Shown here: piece after piece, positions 33,038-40,386 of the stretch
Numbering within the stretch: the stretch's first letter is position 1
Layout of the letters: each line of letters starts with the position of its first letter
Assembly: GCF_001577755.1 (NCBI RefSeq)
Contig: NZ_CP010776.1
Coordinates: forward strand, 1,612,001 to 1,676,000
DNA from: Rufibacter sp. DG15C
Lineage (GTDB): Bacteria; Bacteroidota; Bacteroidia; Cytophagales; Hymenobacteraceae
Direction of reading: 5' to 3'
Length of the DNA: 64,000 nucleotides
Notes under the pieces: model-generated
Databases searched by the model: none
What the model was told of the DNA's origin: nothing
The model's input: only the letters and a program-made list of their open reading frames with translations
Translations under genes and position numbers: made by a program

Positions 33038-33182
33038 GGAAGAGGGATTTTTGGGTCTTGCCCATTGGGATAAGCTACTCAAATGAAAAGGTAATAAGCG
33101 CTATACATTGTCTTTTCTATCACCCTTCCTCTTCAATCACTTTCCCTCTAAAGTCACCTTCCTTTTTGTGTCACCCTCTCCA

Positions 33183-33324
33183 TTGTCATCCTGAAAGGAC
33201 CTTGTGGGCAAGTTGTAACAGCAGTTGCCAAGAGAAAAGATAGAATCTATCCTTCAAGAGAATTCTGGTTGTTTCATGGCCACGGCCTGTCTAGTTTGCT
33301 CACAAGGTCCTTTCAGGATGACAA
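33183..33324. mobile_element. MITE-like element with terminal inverted repeats, copy B
   Basis: The ends TTGTCATCCTGAAAGGACCT and AGGTCCTTTCAGGATGACAA are perfect complements and pairing continues to about 29 bp (ggtgggcaa/ttgctcaca region). The interior aligns in reverse with copy A at 8714. No coding sequence is visible. It lies in the intergenic region before yceI. Confidence 0.7.
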
Positions 33325-33458
33325 CAAATGTAGTTTCAAGTACTCCCAACCTTGAGCTTGTTGCCATTGTGAGGCTATCGCTAACATTCTAATCCAAAGT
33401 TTAAAGCACTTTTCTGCAAGCCAAAATGAAATCTTTTGAAACTTTTAAATGCCTACAC

Positions 33459-33488
33459 TTGTATATACAATAAATGTACATACATTTG
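33459..33488 (+). promoter_or_regulatory. Consensus Bacteroidota promoter with palindromic operator candidate, before yceI
   Basis: TTG (33459-33461), a 19-bp spacer and TACATTTG (33481-33488) match the TTG-N19-TAnnTTTG consensus. The -33 element is part of the perfect 12-bp palindrome TTGTATATACAA, and ATGTACAT follows in the spacer. A repressor bound there would block the promoter. The gene starts 63 bp downstream. Confidence 0.75.
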
Positions 33489-33551
33489 TTTATTCTTTCA
33501 TCAGGACGAAAGCAACAAGAGATTTTTAAAACTACATAAAAACACACGACT

Positions 33552-34088
33552 ATGGCAACTACAAAATGGGCAGTAGACCCAATGCACTCAGAGGTTCAGT
33601 TCAAAGTGAAACACCTCATGATTACCACCGTGACCGGTTATTTCCAGAGCTTCAACGTGGAGGCAGAGACGGCAGATGAGACCTTCACCAGCGCCAATAA
33701 GGTAACCTTCACCGCCGATGTGAACTCCATCAGCACCAACAACGAGCAACGCGACACGCACTTGAAGTCCGCTGATTTCTTTGACGCCGAAACTCACGGC
33801 CAAATCAAATTTGAAGGCACTACCTACGAGCGCGTGAGCGACGATGATTACCTGTTGCACGGCGACCTGACCATCAAAGGCATCACCAAACCCGTGACCG
33901 TAAAGGTAGAGTTCGGCGGTATTGTGGTGGACCCGTACGGCCAGACCAAAGCCGGATTTACCGTGACTGGCAAAATCAGCCGGAAGGAGTTTGGTTTGAC
34001 CTGGAACGCCGTAACTGAGGCCGGTAGCGTAGTAGTGAGCGATGAGATTAAACTGCAAGCTGAAATCCAATTGGTGAAGCAAGCCTAA
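33552..34088 (+). CDS. YceI-family lipocalin-like protein
   Basis: A 178-residue protein of the YceI fold, which binds polyisoprenoid or similar hydrophobic molecules. It begins with the family motif KWAVDPMHSEVQFKVKHLM and contains VTGYFQSFNVEAET, THLKSADFFDAETH, YLLHGDLTIKGITKPVTVKV and FTVTGKISRKEFGLTW. It lacks a signal peptide, unlike E. coli YceI, so it should be cytoplasmic. It is the first gene of a run with pirin, a ring-cleaving dioxygenase and a hydrolase. Confidence 0.93.
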   Translation: MATTKWAVDPMHSEVQFKVKHLMITTVTGYFQSFNVEAETADETFTSANKVTFTADVNSISTNNEQRDTHLKSADFFDAETHGQIKFEGTTYERVSDDDYLLHGDLTIKGITKPVTVKVEFGGIVVDPYGQTKAGFTVTGKISRKEFGLTWNAVTEAGSVVVSDEIKLQAEIQLVKQA

Positions 34089-34102
34089 GACCAAGCGGGC
34101 TT

Positions 34103-34140
34103 CGTTTTTGGCCTGTTTCTAAGAAAACAGGCCAAAAACG
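34103..34140. repeat. 38-bp palindromic repeat, near-perfect copy
   Basis: Left arm CGTTTTTGGCCTGTTTC and right arm GAAAACAGGCCAAAAACG, almost the consensus; 14 bp past the yceI stop and between yceI and pirin. Confidence 0.93.
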
Positions 34141-34198
34141 GAAAAGCCTGAACATCAGACCAAACCTACGTCCGTACAACCATCCAAACAGCGACCGC

Positions 34199-34909
34199 AT
34201 GCAAGTAGAAAGATTCAACCCCGCCGACAGAGGCGTCAAAGACCTGGGCTGGCTGAAGAGCAATTTTGTGTTCAGCTTCTCTGGCTACCACAATCCGGCG
34301 CGGGCTGGGTTTGGCTTGTTGCGGGCGTTCAATGATGACTTTGTGCAACCAGAAAACGGCTTCGGGCTGCACCCGCACGCCAACATGGAGATTATCTCTG
34401 TGATGTTGGCCGGCTCCATGAGCCATATTGACTCACTGGGCTACAAAGAGACGGTGCACCAAGACTGGGTGCAGATTATGAGCGCCGGCAGTGGCTTGCG
34501 CCATGAAGAACACAACGTGGGCGCAGACCAGGTCAATTTCCTGCAAATCTGGATTGAGCCCAAACTGCAGAACATCACACCCCGCTACCAGCGCCGGCAT
34601 TTTCCAGAAGAGCAACGCAAAAACCAACTGGTCAGCATCGTGAGCCAGGAGGAAGGCACCGGCCACTGCTGGATTAACCAAAACGCGAAGCTGTCGCTGG
34701 GCTACTTTGAGGCCGGTCAAACGGCTAGTTATGCCTTCAACCCGGTGAACAAAGCGGTGTTCCTCTTCAACATCAGCGGAACGCTGGAGGTGAACGGGGA
34801 ACAACTCACCAACCGCGAGGCCCTGGGCATCTGGGACACTGCGCAACTGGAGTTCATCTTTACCCAAGAGAGCAGGTTTCTGCTCATAGAAACACCCATC
34901 AACCACTAA
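34199..34909 (+). CDS. Pirin-family bicupin
   Basis: A 236-residue pirin: two cupin domains, the first with the metal ligands in GLHPHANMEIIS and the downstream SAGSGLRHEEHN. Bacterial pirins such as YhhW can act as quercetin 2,3-dioxygenases; others regulate metabolism. The second cupin (about 130-236) is less conserved. The gene lies between yceI and a ring-cleaving dioxygenase, consistent with a role in handling quinones or aromatic electrophiles. Confidence 0.92.
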   Translation: MQVERFNPADRGVKDLGWLKSNFVFSFSGYHNPARAGFGLLRAFNDDFVQPENGFGLHPHANMEIISVMLAGSMSHIDSLGYKETVHQDWVQIMSAGSGLRHEEHNVGADQVNFLQIWIEPKLQNITPRYQRRHFPEEQRKNQLVSIVSQEEGTGHCWINQNAKLSLGYFEAGQTASYAFNPVNKAVFLFNISGTLEVNGEQLTNREALGIWDTAQLEFIFTQESRFLLIETPINH

Positions 34910-34923
34910 GAGCATTTACTACT

Positions 34924-35859
34924 ATGGAAAACAGAATATTAGGCCTGCACCACATCACGGCCATCGCCGACAAGGCCAAAAATAACCTTGATTTCTACAC
35001 CAAAACACTAGGCTTACGCCTGCTCAAAAAGACCGTCAATTTTGACGACCCCGGTACGTACCACTTGTACTACGGTGATGAAAAAGGAAGCGCGGGCACC
35101 ATTCTCACGTTCTTTCCGTATGAGGGCTCCCGTCGTGGAAGCGCCGGTACCGGCATGGCCACCAATATCGGCTACTCGGTGCCCGAGGGAAGCTTTGACT
35201 TCTGGATGAAGCGTTTTGAAGACCACAACGTCATCTACAACAAACCTTCGGAGAAGTTCGGGGAGAAGTACCTGACCTTCCTGGACCCGGACGGCCTCAA
35301 ACTGGAGCTGGTCATCCCTAAAAACCAGGATAACCGCACGCCCTGGACCACCGATGAGGTGAGTTCCGAGGTGGCCACCAGAGGTTTCCACAGCGTAACC
35401 CTGACCTTGAAGGACATCAAAGCGACCGCCGCTATTTTGACGGACATCTTTGGTTACACCTTGCAGGAGAAAAGCGGTAACCGCTACCGTTACATTACGG
35501 ACGCCGTGGAGCACGCCGCCATCATTGATTTGGTGGAACTGCCCAATGAGGCCAGAGGCATTGGCGGGGCTGGGACCAACCACCACATCGCGTTCCGGGT
35601 GAAGGACGAGGCCACCTTGATGGAATTTAGAAAGAAGATAGCCGCCGCCGGCCATAATATCACTGAGAAGATTGACCGCAACTACTTCTATTCGCTTTAC
35701 TTCAGAGAGCCGGGCGGGGTGTTGTTTGAGATAGCCACAGACAACCCGGGTTTTGGCATTGACGAGGAGTGGGATAAACTAGGTTCCAGCCTGTTGTTGC
35801 CTCCGCAGTACGAAGCCAGCCGGGCAAAAATTGAGGCCGTGTTGCCGAAACTCGACTAA
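34924..35859 (+). CDS. Ring-cleaving dioxygenase, VOC family (MhqO-like)
   Basis: A 311-residue protein made of two VOC/glyoxalase modules. The first starts ILGLHHITAIADKAKNNLDF and the second RGFHSVTLTLKDIKATAAIL, giving the metal-binding His residues. RYFYSLYFREPGGVLFEIAT-type residues near 265 supply the final Glu. It matches the MhqO/MhqA group that opens hydroquinone rings in quinone stress. It starts 14 bp after pirin and nearly touches the next gene, so the three are probably one transcript. Confidence 0.88.
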   Translation: MENRILGLHHITAIADKAKNNLDFYTKTLGLRLLKKTVNFDDPGTYHLYYGDEKGSAGTILTFFPYEGSRRGSAGTGMATNIGYSVPEGSFDFWMKRFEDHNVIYNKPSEKFGEKYLTFLDPDGLKLELVIPKNQDNRTPWTTDEVSSEVATRGFHSVTLTLKDIKATAAILTDIFGYTLQEKSGNRYRYITDAVEHAAIIDLVELPNEARGIGGAGTNHHIAFRVKDEATLMEFRKKIAAAGHNITEKIDRNYFYSLYFREPGGVLFEIATDNPGFGIDEEWDKLGSSLLLPPQYEASRAKIEAVLPKLD

Positions 35860-35860
35860 G

Positions 35861-36223
35861 ATGGAAGATTTTAAAATCACCCGCGTGTACGCAGACCAAA
35901 ACGGCGACAGTCGGTTTGCCGAGGTGTCCAAGCCTTTGCGCCACGCGGGTGACATTGGCTTCCTGTCCGAGCCCGAGCAGGTAGAGACCATCAGTTTCAG
36001 GAAAGTGGTGCCCGGTTATGACTATGATTTCCATACCGCGCCGGCCCGGCAGTACATCATTCTCTTGGACGGCGAAATTGAGATAGAAACCTCTCTGGGC
36101 GAGAAGAAACAATTCAAGGCCGGCGAGATTCTGCTCATGGAAGACACCACCGGCAAAGGCCACAAGACCAGGAACCTGTTGCCCCAGGTCCGTCATTCCA
36201 TATTTGTCACCTTGAAAGATTAG
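35861..36223 (+). CDS. Small cupin-domain protein
   Basis: A 120-residue single cupin: ETISFRKVVPGYDYDFHTAP, then QYIILLDGEIEIET and FKAGEILLMEDTTGKGHKTR form the two cupin motifs with His and Glu ligands partly conserved. The start ATG follows the dioxygenase stop (35859) by one base, so the two are translationally coupled; an upstream in-frame start would overlap the dioxygenase. The specific substrate is unknown. Confidence 0.75.
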   Translation: MEDFKITRVYADQNGDSRFAEVSKPLRHAGDIGFLSEPEQVETISFRKVVPGYDYDFHTAPARQYIILLDGEIEIETSLGEKKQFKAGEILLMEDTTGKGHKTRNLLPQVRHSIFVTLKD

Positions 36224-36250
36224 CTTTAGCATCTATTACATTACACCGCT

Positions 36251-36886
36251 ATGTACACGCATCAAAAGAACGTCATCACTGCCGGCAAGCCTTTGACCCC
36301 AGACAGCAAAGTGCTGGTGATGGTCCATGGCCGGGGCGCCACCGCGCAAAGCATTCTGGAACTGGCCAATCATCTGCCGGTAGAGGAGTTCGCGTTGTTC
36401 GCCCCGCAGGCCACCCAGCACAGTTGGTATCCCTACAGTTTCATGGCGCCTTCAGAGCAAAATCAACCGGCCTTAGACTCCGCCTTAGAGCAACTGGACA
36501 CCTTGGTGAACGGTCTGCTAACACAAGGCGTGAAGAGCGAAAACATCTACCTGCTAGGCTTCTCGCAGGGCGCGTGTCTTTCCTCTGAATACGCCACCCG
36601 CCACGCCAAGCGCTACGGAGGATTGCTTTTGTTTACCGGCGGCTTGATTGGCCAGCAACTGGAGACAAGTAACTACCAGGGAGATTTCGCCGGGACGCCG
36701 GTCCTCATCACCACTGGAGACCCAGACCCACACGTGCCCGTAAGCAGGGTGGAGGAGACGGTGGCCATTATGGAGAAGATGGGCGCGAAGGTGACCCAGA
36801 AAATCTACAAAGGCCGTCCGCACACCATTCTGCAGGAAGAGATTAACTTGGCCAAAGAAATTCTGTCACCGGCCACAGTCAGCTAA
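36251..36886 (+). CDS. Alpha/beta hydrolase, carboxylesterase type (MhqD-like)
   Basis: A 211-residue hydrolase of the phospholipase/carboxylesterase family. The oxyanion region is MVHGRGATAQ, the nucleophilic Ser is in LLGFSQGACLS (about residue 104), the Asp in TGDPDPHVPVSRV and the His in GRPHTILQEE. MhqD-type hydrolases accompany MhqO-type dioxygenases in quinone-resistance operons of Firmicutes, so the context supports the same use here. It is 27 bp behind the cupin gene. Confidence 0.9.
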   Translation: MYTHQKNVITAGKPLTPDSKVLVMVHGRGATAQSILELANHLPVEEFALFAPQATQHSWYPYSFMAPSEQNQPALDSALEQLDTLVNGLLTQGVKSENIYLLGFSQGACLSSEYATRHAKRYGGLLLFTGGLIGQQLETSNYQGDFAGTPVLITTGDPDPHVPVSRVEETVAIMEKMGAKVTQKIYKGRPHTILQEEINLAKEILSPATVS

Positions 36887-36890
36887 TCTT

Positions 36891-37169
36891 ATGGACTTGA
36901 CCATCACCAACAACGAAGCGGCCCATCGCTTTGAGACCGAAGTGGAAGGGCGCACGGCTTTTATTACCTACAAGCTTCGGCCGGGTGTCATCACCGTGCT
37001 CCACACCGAAGTGCCCCAGGAACTGGAAGGCCGAGGCATTGCCGGCGCCATGACCAGGCACGTGCTGGACTACATTGCCGCAGAGAATCTGCAACTGGTG
37101 CCCTTGTGCCCGTACATGGCATCTTATCTCAAAAAGCACCCCGAATACCAATATCTGATAAAGCCGTAA
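36891..37169 (+). CDS. Short GNAT-like N-acetyltransferase
   Basis: A 92-residue protein with the acetyl-CoA-binding core of the small YidJ/COG2388-type GNAT group: VLHTEVPQELEGRGIAGAMTR, then LVPLCPYMASYLKKHPEY at the C terminus. It is shorter than a full GNAT and probably the complete member of this mini-family. It starts four bases after the hydrolase stop and 27 bp before the cyclase gene. Confidence 0.85.
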   Translation: MDLTITNNEAAHRFETEVEGRTAFITYKLRPGVITVLHTEVPQELEGRGIAGAMTRHVLDYIAAENLQLVPLCPYMASYLKKHPEYQYLIKP

Positions 37170-37196
37170 AACATCGTAAAACTTAACCCGTGCGTT

Positions 37197-38147
37197 ATGT
37201 CCTGTCACGTTGATTTCAAAGGAGAGAAATTGGTGTCGGTGGCAGAAGGGCAGTCTTTGCTGGATGCGTCTCTGGCGGCGGGCATTCCGCACTATCACGC
37301 CTGCGGCGGAAAAGGGCAGTGCACCACTTGCCGGGTGCTGGTGCTGGCCGGCGCAGACCACCTGACTCCGGAAACCGATGCGGAGCTAGCCATCAGGGCG
37401 GTGCGCCACTTCCCCAAAAATGTGCGCCTGGCCTGCCAAGTGCAGGTCACGGGGCCAGACGTGCAGGTGCAACGCCTTATCAAAGACGACGCAGACCGCT
37501 TCATCTTCCTCAACGGAGAGCAAGACAACATCACCGAGGTGACGGGCGTGCGCCGGAAAATGGCCTTGTTTTTCATTGACATCCGCAATTTCACGCCTTT
37601 CATTGAGGCGCATTTGCCTTTTGACGTCATCCATATCATGCGCCGTATGTTCAGCCTCACGCGCAATGCCATTGAGCAATATGACGGCAGAATCATAGAC
37701 ACCGCCGGCGATGGTTTGTACGCGGTCTTCGGGATGGATACTAAAATCAAGAAAGCCACCGAGTCTGCGGTGCTGGCGGGCCTCAAGATTCTGGAAGACG
37801 TCAAAATCTTCAACAACACCTATATGCGCCCCTACTTCAACCACAACTTTGAGGTGGGCATTGGCGTGCACGTGGGCAAGGTCATTTACGGGAATGTGGG
37901 CATCGGGCTGAACAACAACCTCACTGTGATGGGCTACCCCGTCAACATTGCCGCCCGACTGCAGGCCGCCACCAAGGAAGTGAACAACAGCTTCGTGATT
38001 TCACAGCGGGCGTACAGTCTACTCAAGAACCCGCCTTATTCCATGGACAGCACCATGCTCAGCCTCAAAGGCGTCCGCACCGAGTTTGAAGTGCAACTCA
38101 TTGGCAAGCCTTATCAATACGCTACCACCTCGGCGCAACCTAAGTAA
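37197..38147 (+). CDS. 2Fe-2S ferredoxin fused to class III adenylate/guanylate cyclase
   Basis: Residues 1-95 form a plant-type ferredoxin with ACGGKGQCTTC (C-x5-C-x2-C) and a fourth Cys in RLACQVQ. Residues 115-310 form a class III cyclase with metal-binding Asp in FFIDIRNFTPF and in DTAGDGLYAVF, and the transition-state Asn/Arg in GYPVNIAARLQ. The Lys that usually selects ATP just before AGDG is not obvious (IIDTAGDG), so nucleotide choice is open. No membrane segment is present. The architecture suggests cyclic-nucleotide production controlled by the redox state of the cluster, in line with the electrophile-stress genes upstream. Confidence 0.88.
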   Translation: MSCHVDFKGEKLVSVAEGQSLLDASLAAGIPHYHACGGKGQCTTCRVLVLAGADHLTPETDAELAIRAVRHFPKNVRLACQVQVTGPDVQVQRLIKDDADRFIFLNGEQDNITEVTGVRRKMALFFIDIRNFTPFIEAHLPFDVIHIMRRMFSLTRNAIEQYDGRIIDTAGDGLYAVFGMDTKIKKATESAVLAGLKILEDVKIFNNTYMRPYFNHNFEVGIGVHVGKVIYGNVGIGLNNNLTVMGYPVNIAARLQAATKEVNNSFVISQRAYSLLKNPPYSMDSTMLSLKGVRTEFEVQLIGKPYQYATTSAQPK

Positions 38148-38160
38148 AGTTATCCTCCTC

Positions 38161-38198
38161 TATTTTCGGCCTGATTTCTTAGAAACAAGCCAAAAACG
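38161..38198. repeat. 38-bp palindromic repeat
   Basis: tattttcggcctgatttc left arm (outer CG lost) and caagccaaaaacg right arm, 13 bp past the cyclase stop. Confidence 0.75.
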
Positions 38199-38286
38199 AG
38201 CATCTCCTTGGCGGGCTTTTTAATTTCCAGATGCAGGCCGTGCAACTCTTCTGTCTCTTTTGCTACTTTAGAGAAAACCTGTCCTT

Positions 38287-38745
38287 ATGAAAAAGCTATT
38301 CCTATCAATGACGTTTCTTCTAGCTACTACCCTGGGCTGGGCGCAGTGCGTTTCTACAGAGCAAGACAAAGCGGGCGTGCAGGCCGCGTGCATGGATTAC
38401 ATTCAGGCGTTTTACAAGGCAGATACCACCATCGCCTACCGTAGCGTCCACCCGAAGTTGCAGAAGCGAGGCTTCTCTTTTTCGCAGGCCAATCAAACCT
38501 ATTCACAACAACTAGAAATGCCGTTTCCGGCTTTGATTAGCTTGGCCAAGCGTTGGAACAAGGATGGAAAACAAGCCAATGCCAACTCGGTGCAAACTGT
38601 GCAGATTCTGGACATCTGCGACAAAACCGCCTCTGCCAAGGTGACCGCCGTCTGGGGCATTGACTACATCCATCTGGTGAAGGAAGACGGCAAGTGGTGG
38701 GTAATGAACGTGCTCTGGCAGTCCCTGCCTAACCAAAAGAAGTAA
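38287..38745 (+). CDS. Secreted NTF2-like protein
   Basis: A 152-residue protein with signal peptide (MKKLFLSMTFLLATTLGWAQ). The mature domain resembles NTF2/SnoaL-like folds used as putative lumazine-binding or DUF4440 proteins: CMDYIQAFYKADTTIAYRSV, then VKEDGKWWVMNVLWQ at the end. No catalytic residues can be assigned. It is a single gene between palindromic repeats. Confidence 0.75.
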   Translation: MKKLFLSMTFLLATTLGWAQCVSTEQDKAGVQAACMDYIQAFYKADTTIAYRSVHPKLQKRGFSFSQANQTYSQQLEMPFPALISLAKRWNKDGKQANANSVQTVQILDICDKTASAKVTAVWGIDYIHLVKEDGKWWVMNVLWQSLPNQKK

Positions 38746-38774
38746 CAACTTGTAATTTGCAAAGAGCCGCTCTC

Positions 38775-38812
38775 CGTTTTCGTCCTCTTTCCCAAGAAAC
38801 AGGCCAAAAACG
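38775..38812. repeat. 38-bp palindromic repeat
   Basis: cgttttcgtcctctttccc left arm and GAAACAGGCCAAAAACG right arm, 30 bp past the NTF2-like gene. Confidence 0.8.
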
Positions 38813-38855
38813 AATGACGGCTTTCTCTTTTCCTCATTCAGGCAGACAACTTAAC

Positions 38856-38893
38856 TGTTCACCAGCGGACACTTTTTTGTTCAGCGTCGGACA
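38856..38893. promoter_or_regulatory. Paired inverted repeats before the sigma-54 regulator
   Basis: TGTTCACCAGCGGACA (38856-38871) and TGTTCAGCGTCGGACA (38878-38893) are both TGTTC-N6-GGACA dyads, 22 bp apart start to start, matching the pair before the efflux operon. A TGGCAC -24 element lies at 38958-38963, but a matching -12 GC is not clear, so sigma-54 dependence of this promoter is uncertain. Confidence 0.6.
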
Positions 38894-39003
38894 CACGTTG
38901 CGGGCTTATTTTGTACATTCACCTTGCCAGCAGGCATATAGGGTATTTTCTATCTTCTGGCACAGTTTAGGTGTAGCGTTCTGCAAACTCAAGCCCAATC
39001 ATC

Positions 39004-40386
39004 GTGCAACCAACCTTAGGCAAAATCCTGATTATAGATGACAACGAGGACGTGCTGTTCTCTGCCAAGATGCTTTTGAAAAAGCACGCCCAGCAGGTGC
39101 TCATTGAGAAAGACCCGCGCAAGATTCCGTTCCTGCTTAATCATGATACCTATGACCTGATTCTGCTTGACATGAACTTCACCGAGGATATTTCCAGCGG
39201 CAATGAGGGCTTCTTCTGGCTCAAGGAGATTCTGGCCCGCGACCCCAGCGCCGTGGTGATTATGATTACCGCGTTTGGCGATGTGGAGATGGCCGTGCGC
39301 GCCCTCAAAGAAGGCGCCACTGATTTTGTGCTCAAGCCTTGGCAGAACGAAAAACTGATTGCCACCCTCACTGCAGCATCAAGACTTAAAAGCTCCTACA
39401 AAGAAATCTCCTCGCTCAAGAAAACCAATTCGGCGCTGGCCTCTCAATTGAACCAGAGTGTGGATTTGGTGACCGGTAAAAGCCCGGCCATGCAACAGCT
39501 ATTGCACCTCATGCACCGCGTGGCCAAAACCGATGCCGATGTCTTGCTCCTGGGCGAAAACGGTACCGGGAAAGAGGTCATCGCCCGCGCCCTGCACCAA
39601 GAATCTGCCCGCGCAGAAAAAGTGTTCATTACGGTAGACATGGGTGCGGTGACAGAGACTTTATTTGAAAGCGAATTATTCGGACACAAGAAAGGCGCAT
39701 TTACAGACGCAAAGGAAGACCGCGTGGGCCGCTTTGAAATGGCTAACGGCGGTACCCTGTTTCTGGACGAGATTGGCAACCTGTCCCTAGCCATGCAAGC
39801 CAAACTACTTACCGTTTTGCAACGCCGTGAGGTGATACGCGTGGGCACCGGACAACCCATTCCCATTGACGTGCGGTTGATTTGCGCCACCAACATGCCC
39901 TTACAGCAGATGGTGGCACAGGGACAGTTTAGGCAGGATTTGCTGTACCGCATCAATACCATAGAACTGCACTTACCGCCGTTGCGCAACCGCCTGGAGG
40001 ATTTGCCATTGCTGGTAGACCATTTCCTGCAACGCTACGCCCAGAAATACAAACAGCCGGCCAAATCCCTGTCAGAGTCGGCGCTTGACAGGCTCAAGCG
40101 TTATGACTGGCCAGGCAACATTCGGGAGCTGGAACACGTGCTGGAGCGGGCGTCCATCATCTCAGAGAACCATGTGTTGCAACCGCAGGATTTTTTCTTT
40201 TTGCAGGTACAACAGCATATACTAAATACAGAAACTGCTTCGCAGACGCACAACCTGGACGAAGTAGAGAAAGCCACGGTGGTCAAGGCCATGAGCAAGT
40301 ATGATGGCAACATCTCCAAGGCCGCCAAAGAGCTGGGCCTCTCCCGCGCCTCGCTTTACAGAAGACTGGAGAAGTATGGGCTTTAG
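39004..40386 (+). CDS. Sigma-54-dependent response regulator (NtrC family)
   Basis: The 460 residues comprise a receiver (acidic IIDDNED, phospho-acceptor Asp56 in LILLDMNFT, Lys in VLKPWQN) and an AAA+ domain. The AAA+ domain has Walker A GENGTGKE, sigma-54 contact GAFTDA (a common variant of GAFTGA), Walker B GGTLFLDEIG and DLLYRIN. A Fis-type helix-turn-helix follows (NISKAAKELGLSRASLYRRL). It activates sigma-54 promoters when phosphorylated. The start is a GTG at 39004. It overlaps the kinase gene by 11 bp. The paired sites upstream suggest autoregulation and control of the efflux operon. Confidence 0.93.
   Translation: MQPTLGKILIIDDNEDVLFSAKMLLKKHAQQVLIEKDPRKIPFLLNHDTYDLILLDMNFTEDISSGNEGFFWLKEILARDPSAVVIMITAFGDVEMAVRALKEGATDFVLKPWQNEKLIATLTAASRLKSSYKEISSLKKTNSALASQLNQSVDLVTGKSPAMQQLLHLMHRVAKTDADVLLLGENGTGKEVIARALHQESARAEKVFITVDMGAVTETLFESELFGHKKGAFTDAKEDRVGRFEMANGGTLFLDEIGNLSLAMQAKLLTVLQRREVIRVGTGQPIPIDVRLICATNMPLQQMVAQGQFRQDLLYRINTIELHLPPLRNRLEDLPLLVDHFLQRYAQKYKQPAKSLSESALDRLKRYDWPGNIRELEHVLERASIISENHVLQPQDFFFLQVQQHILNTETASQTHNLDEVEKATVVKAMSKYDGNISKAAKELGLSRASLYRRLEKYGL

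Noticed and set aside
33058-33243. Open frame of 61 codons upstream of yceI
   Set aside because: It runs into the MITE-like inverted repeat and has no ribosome binding site or domain.
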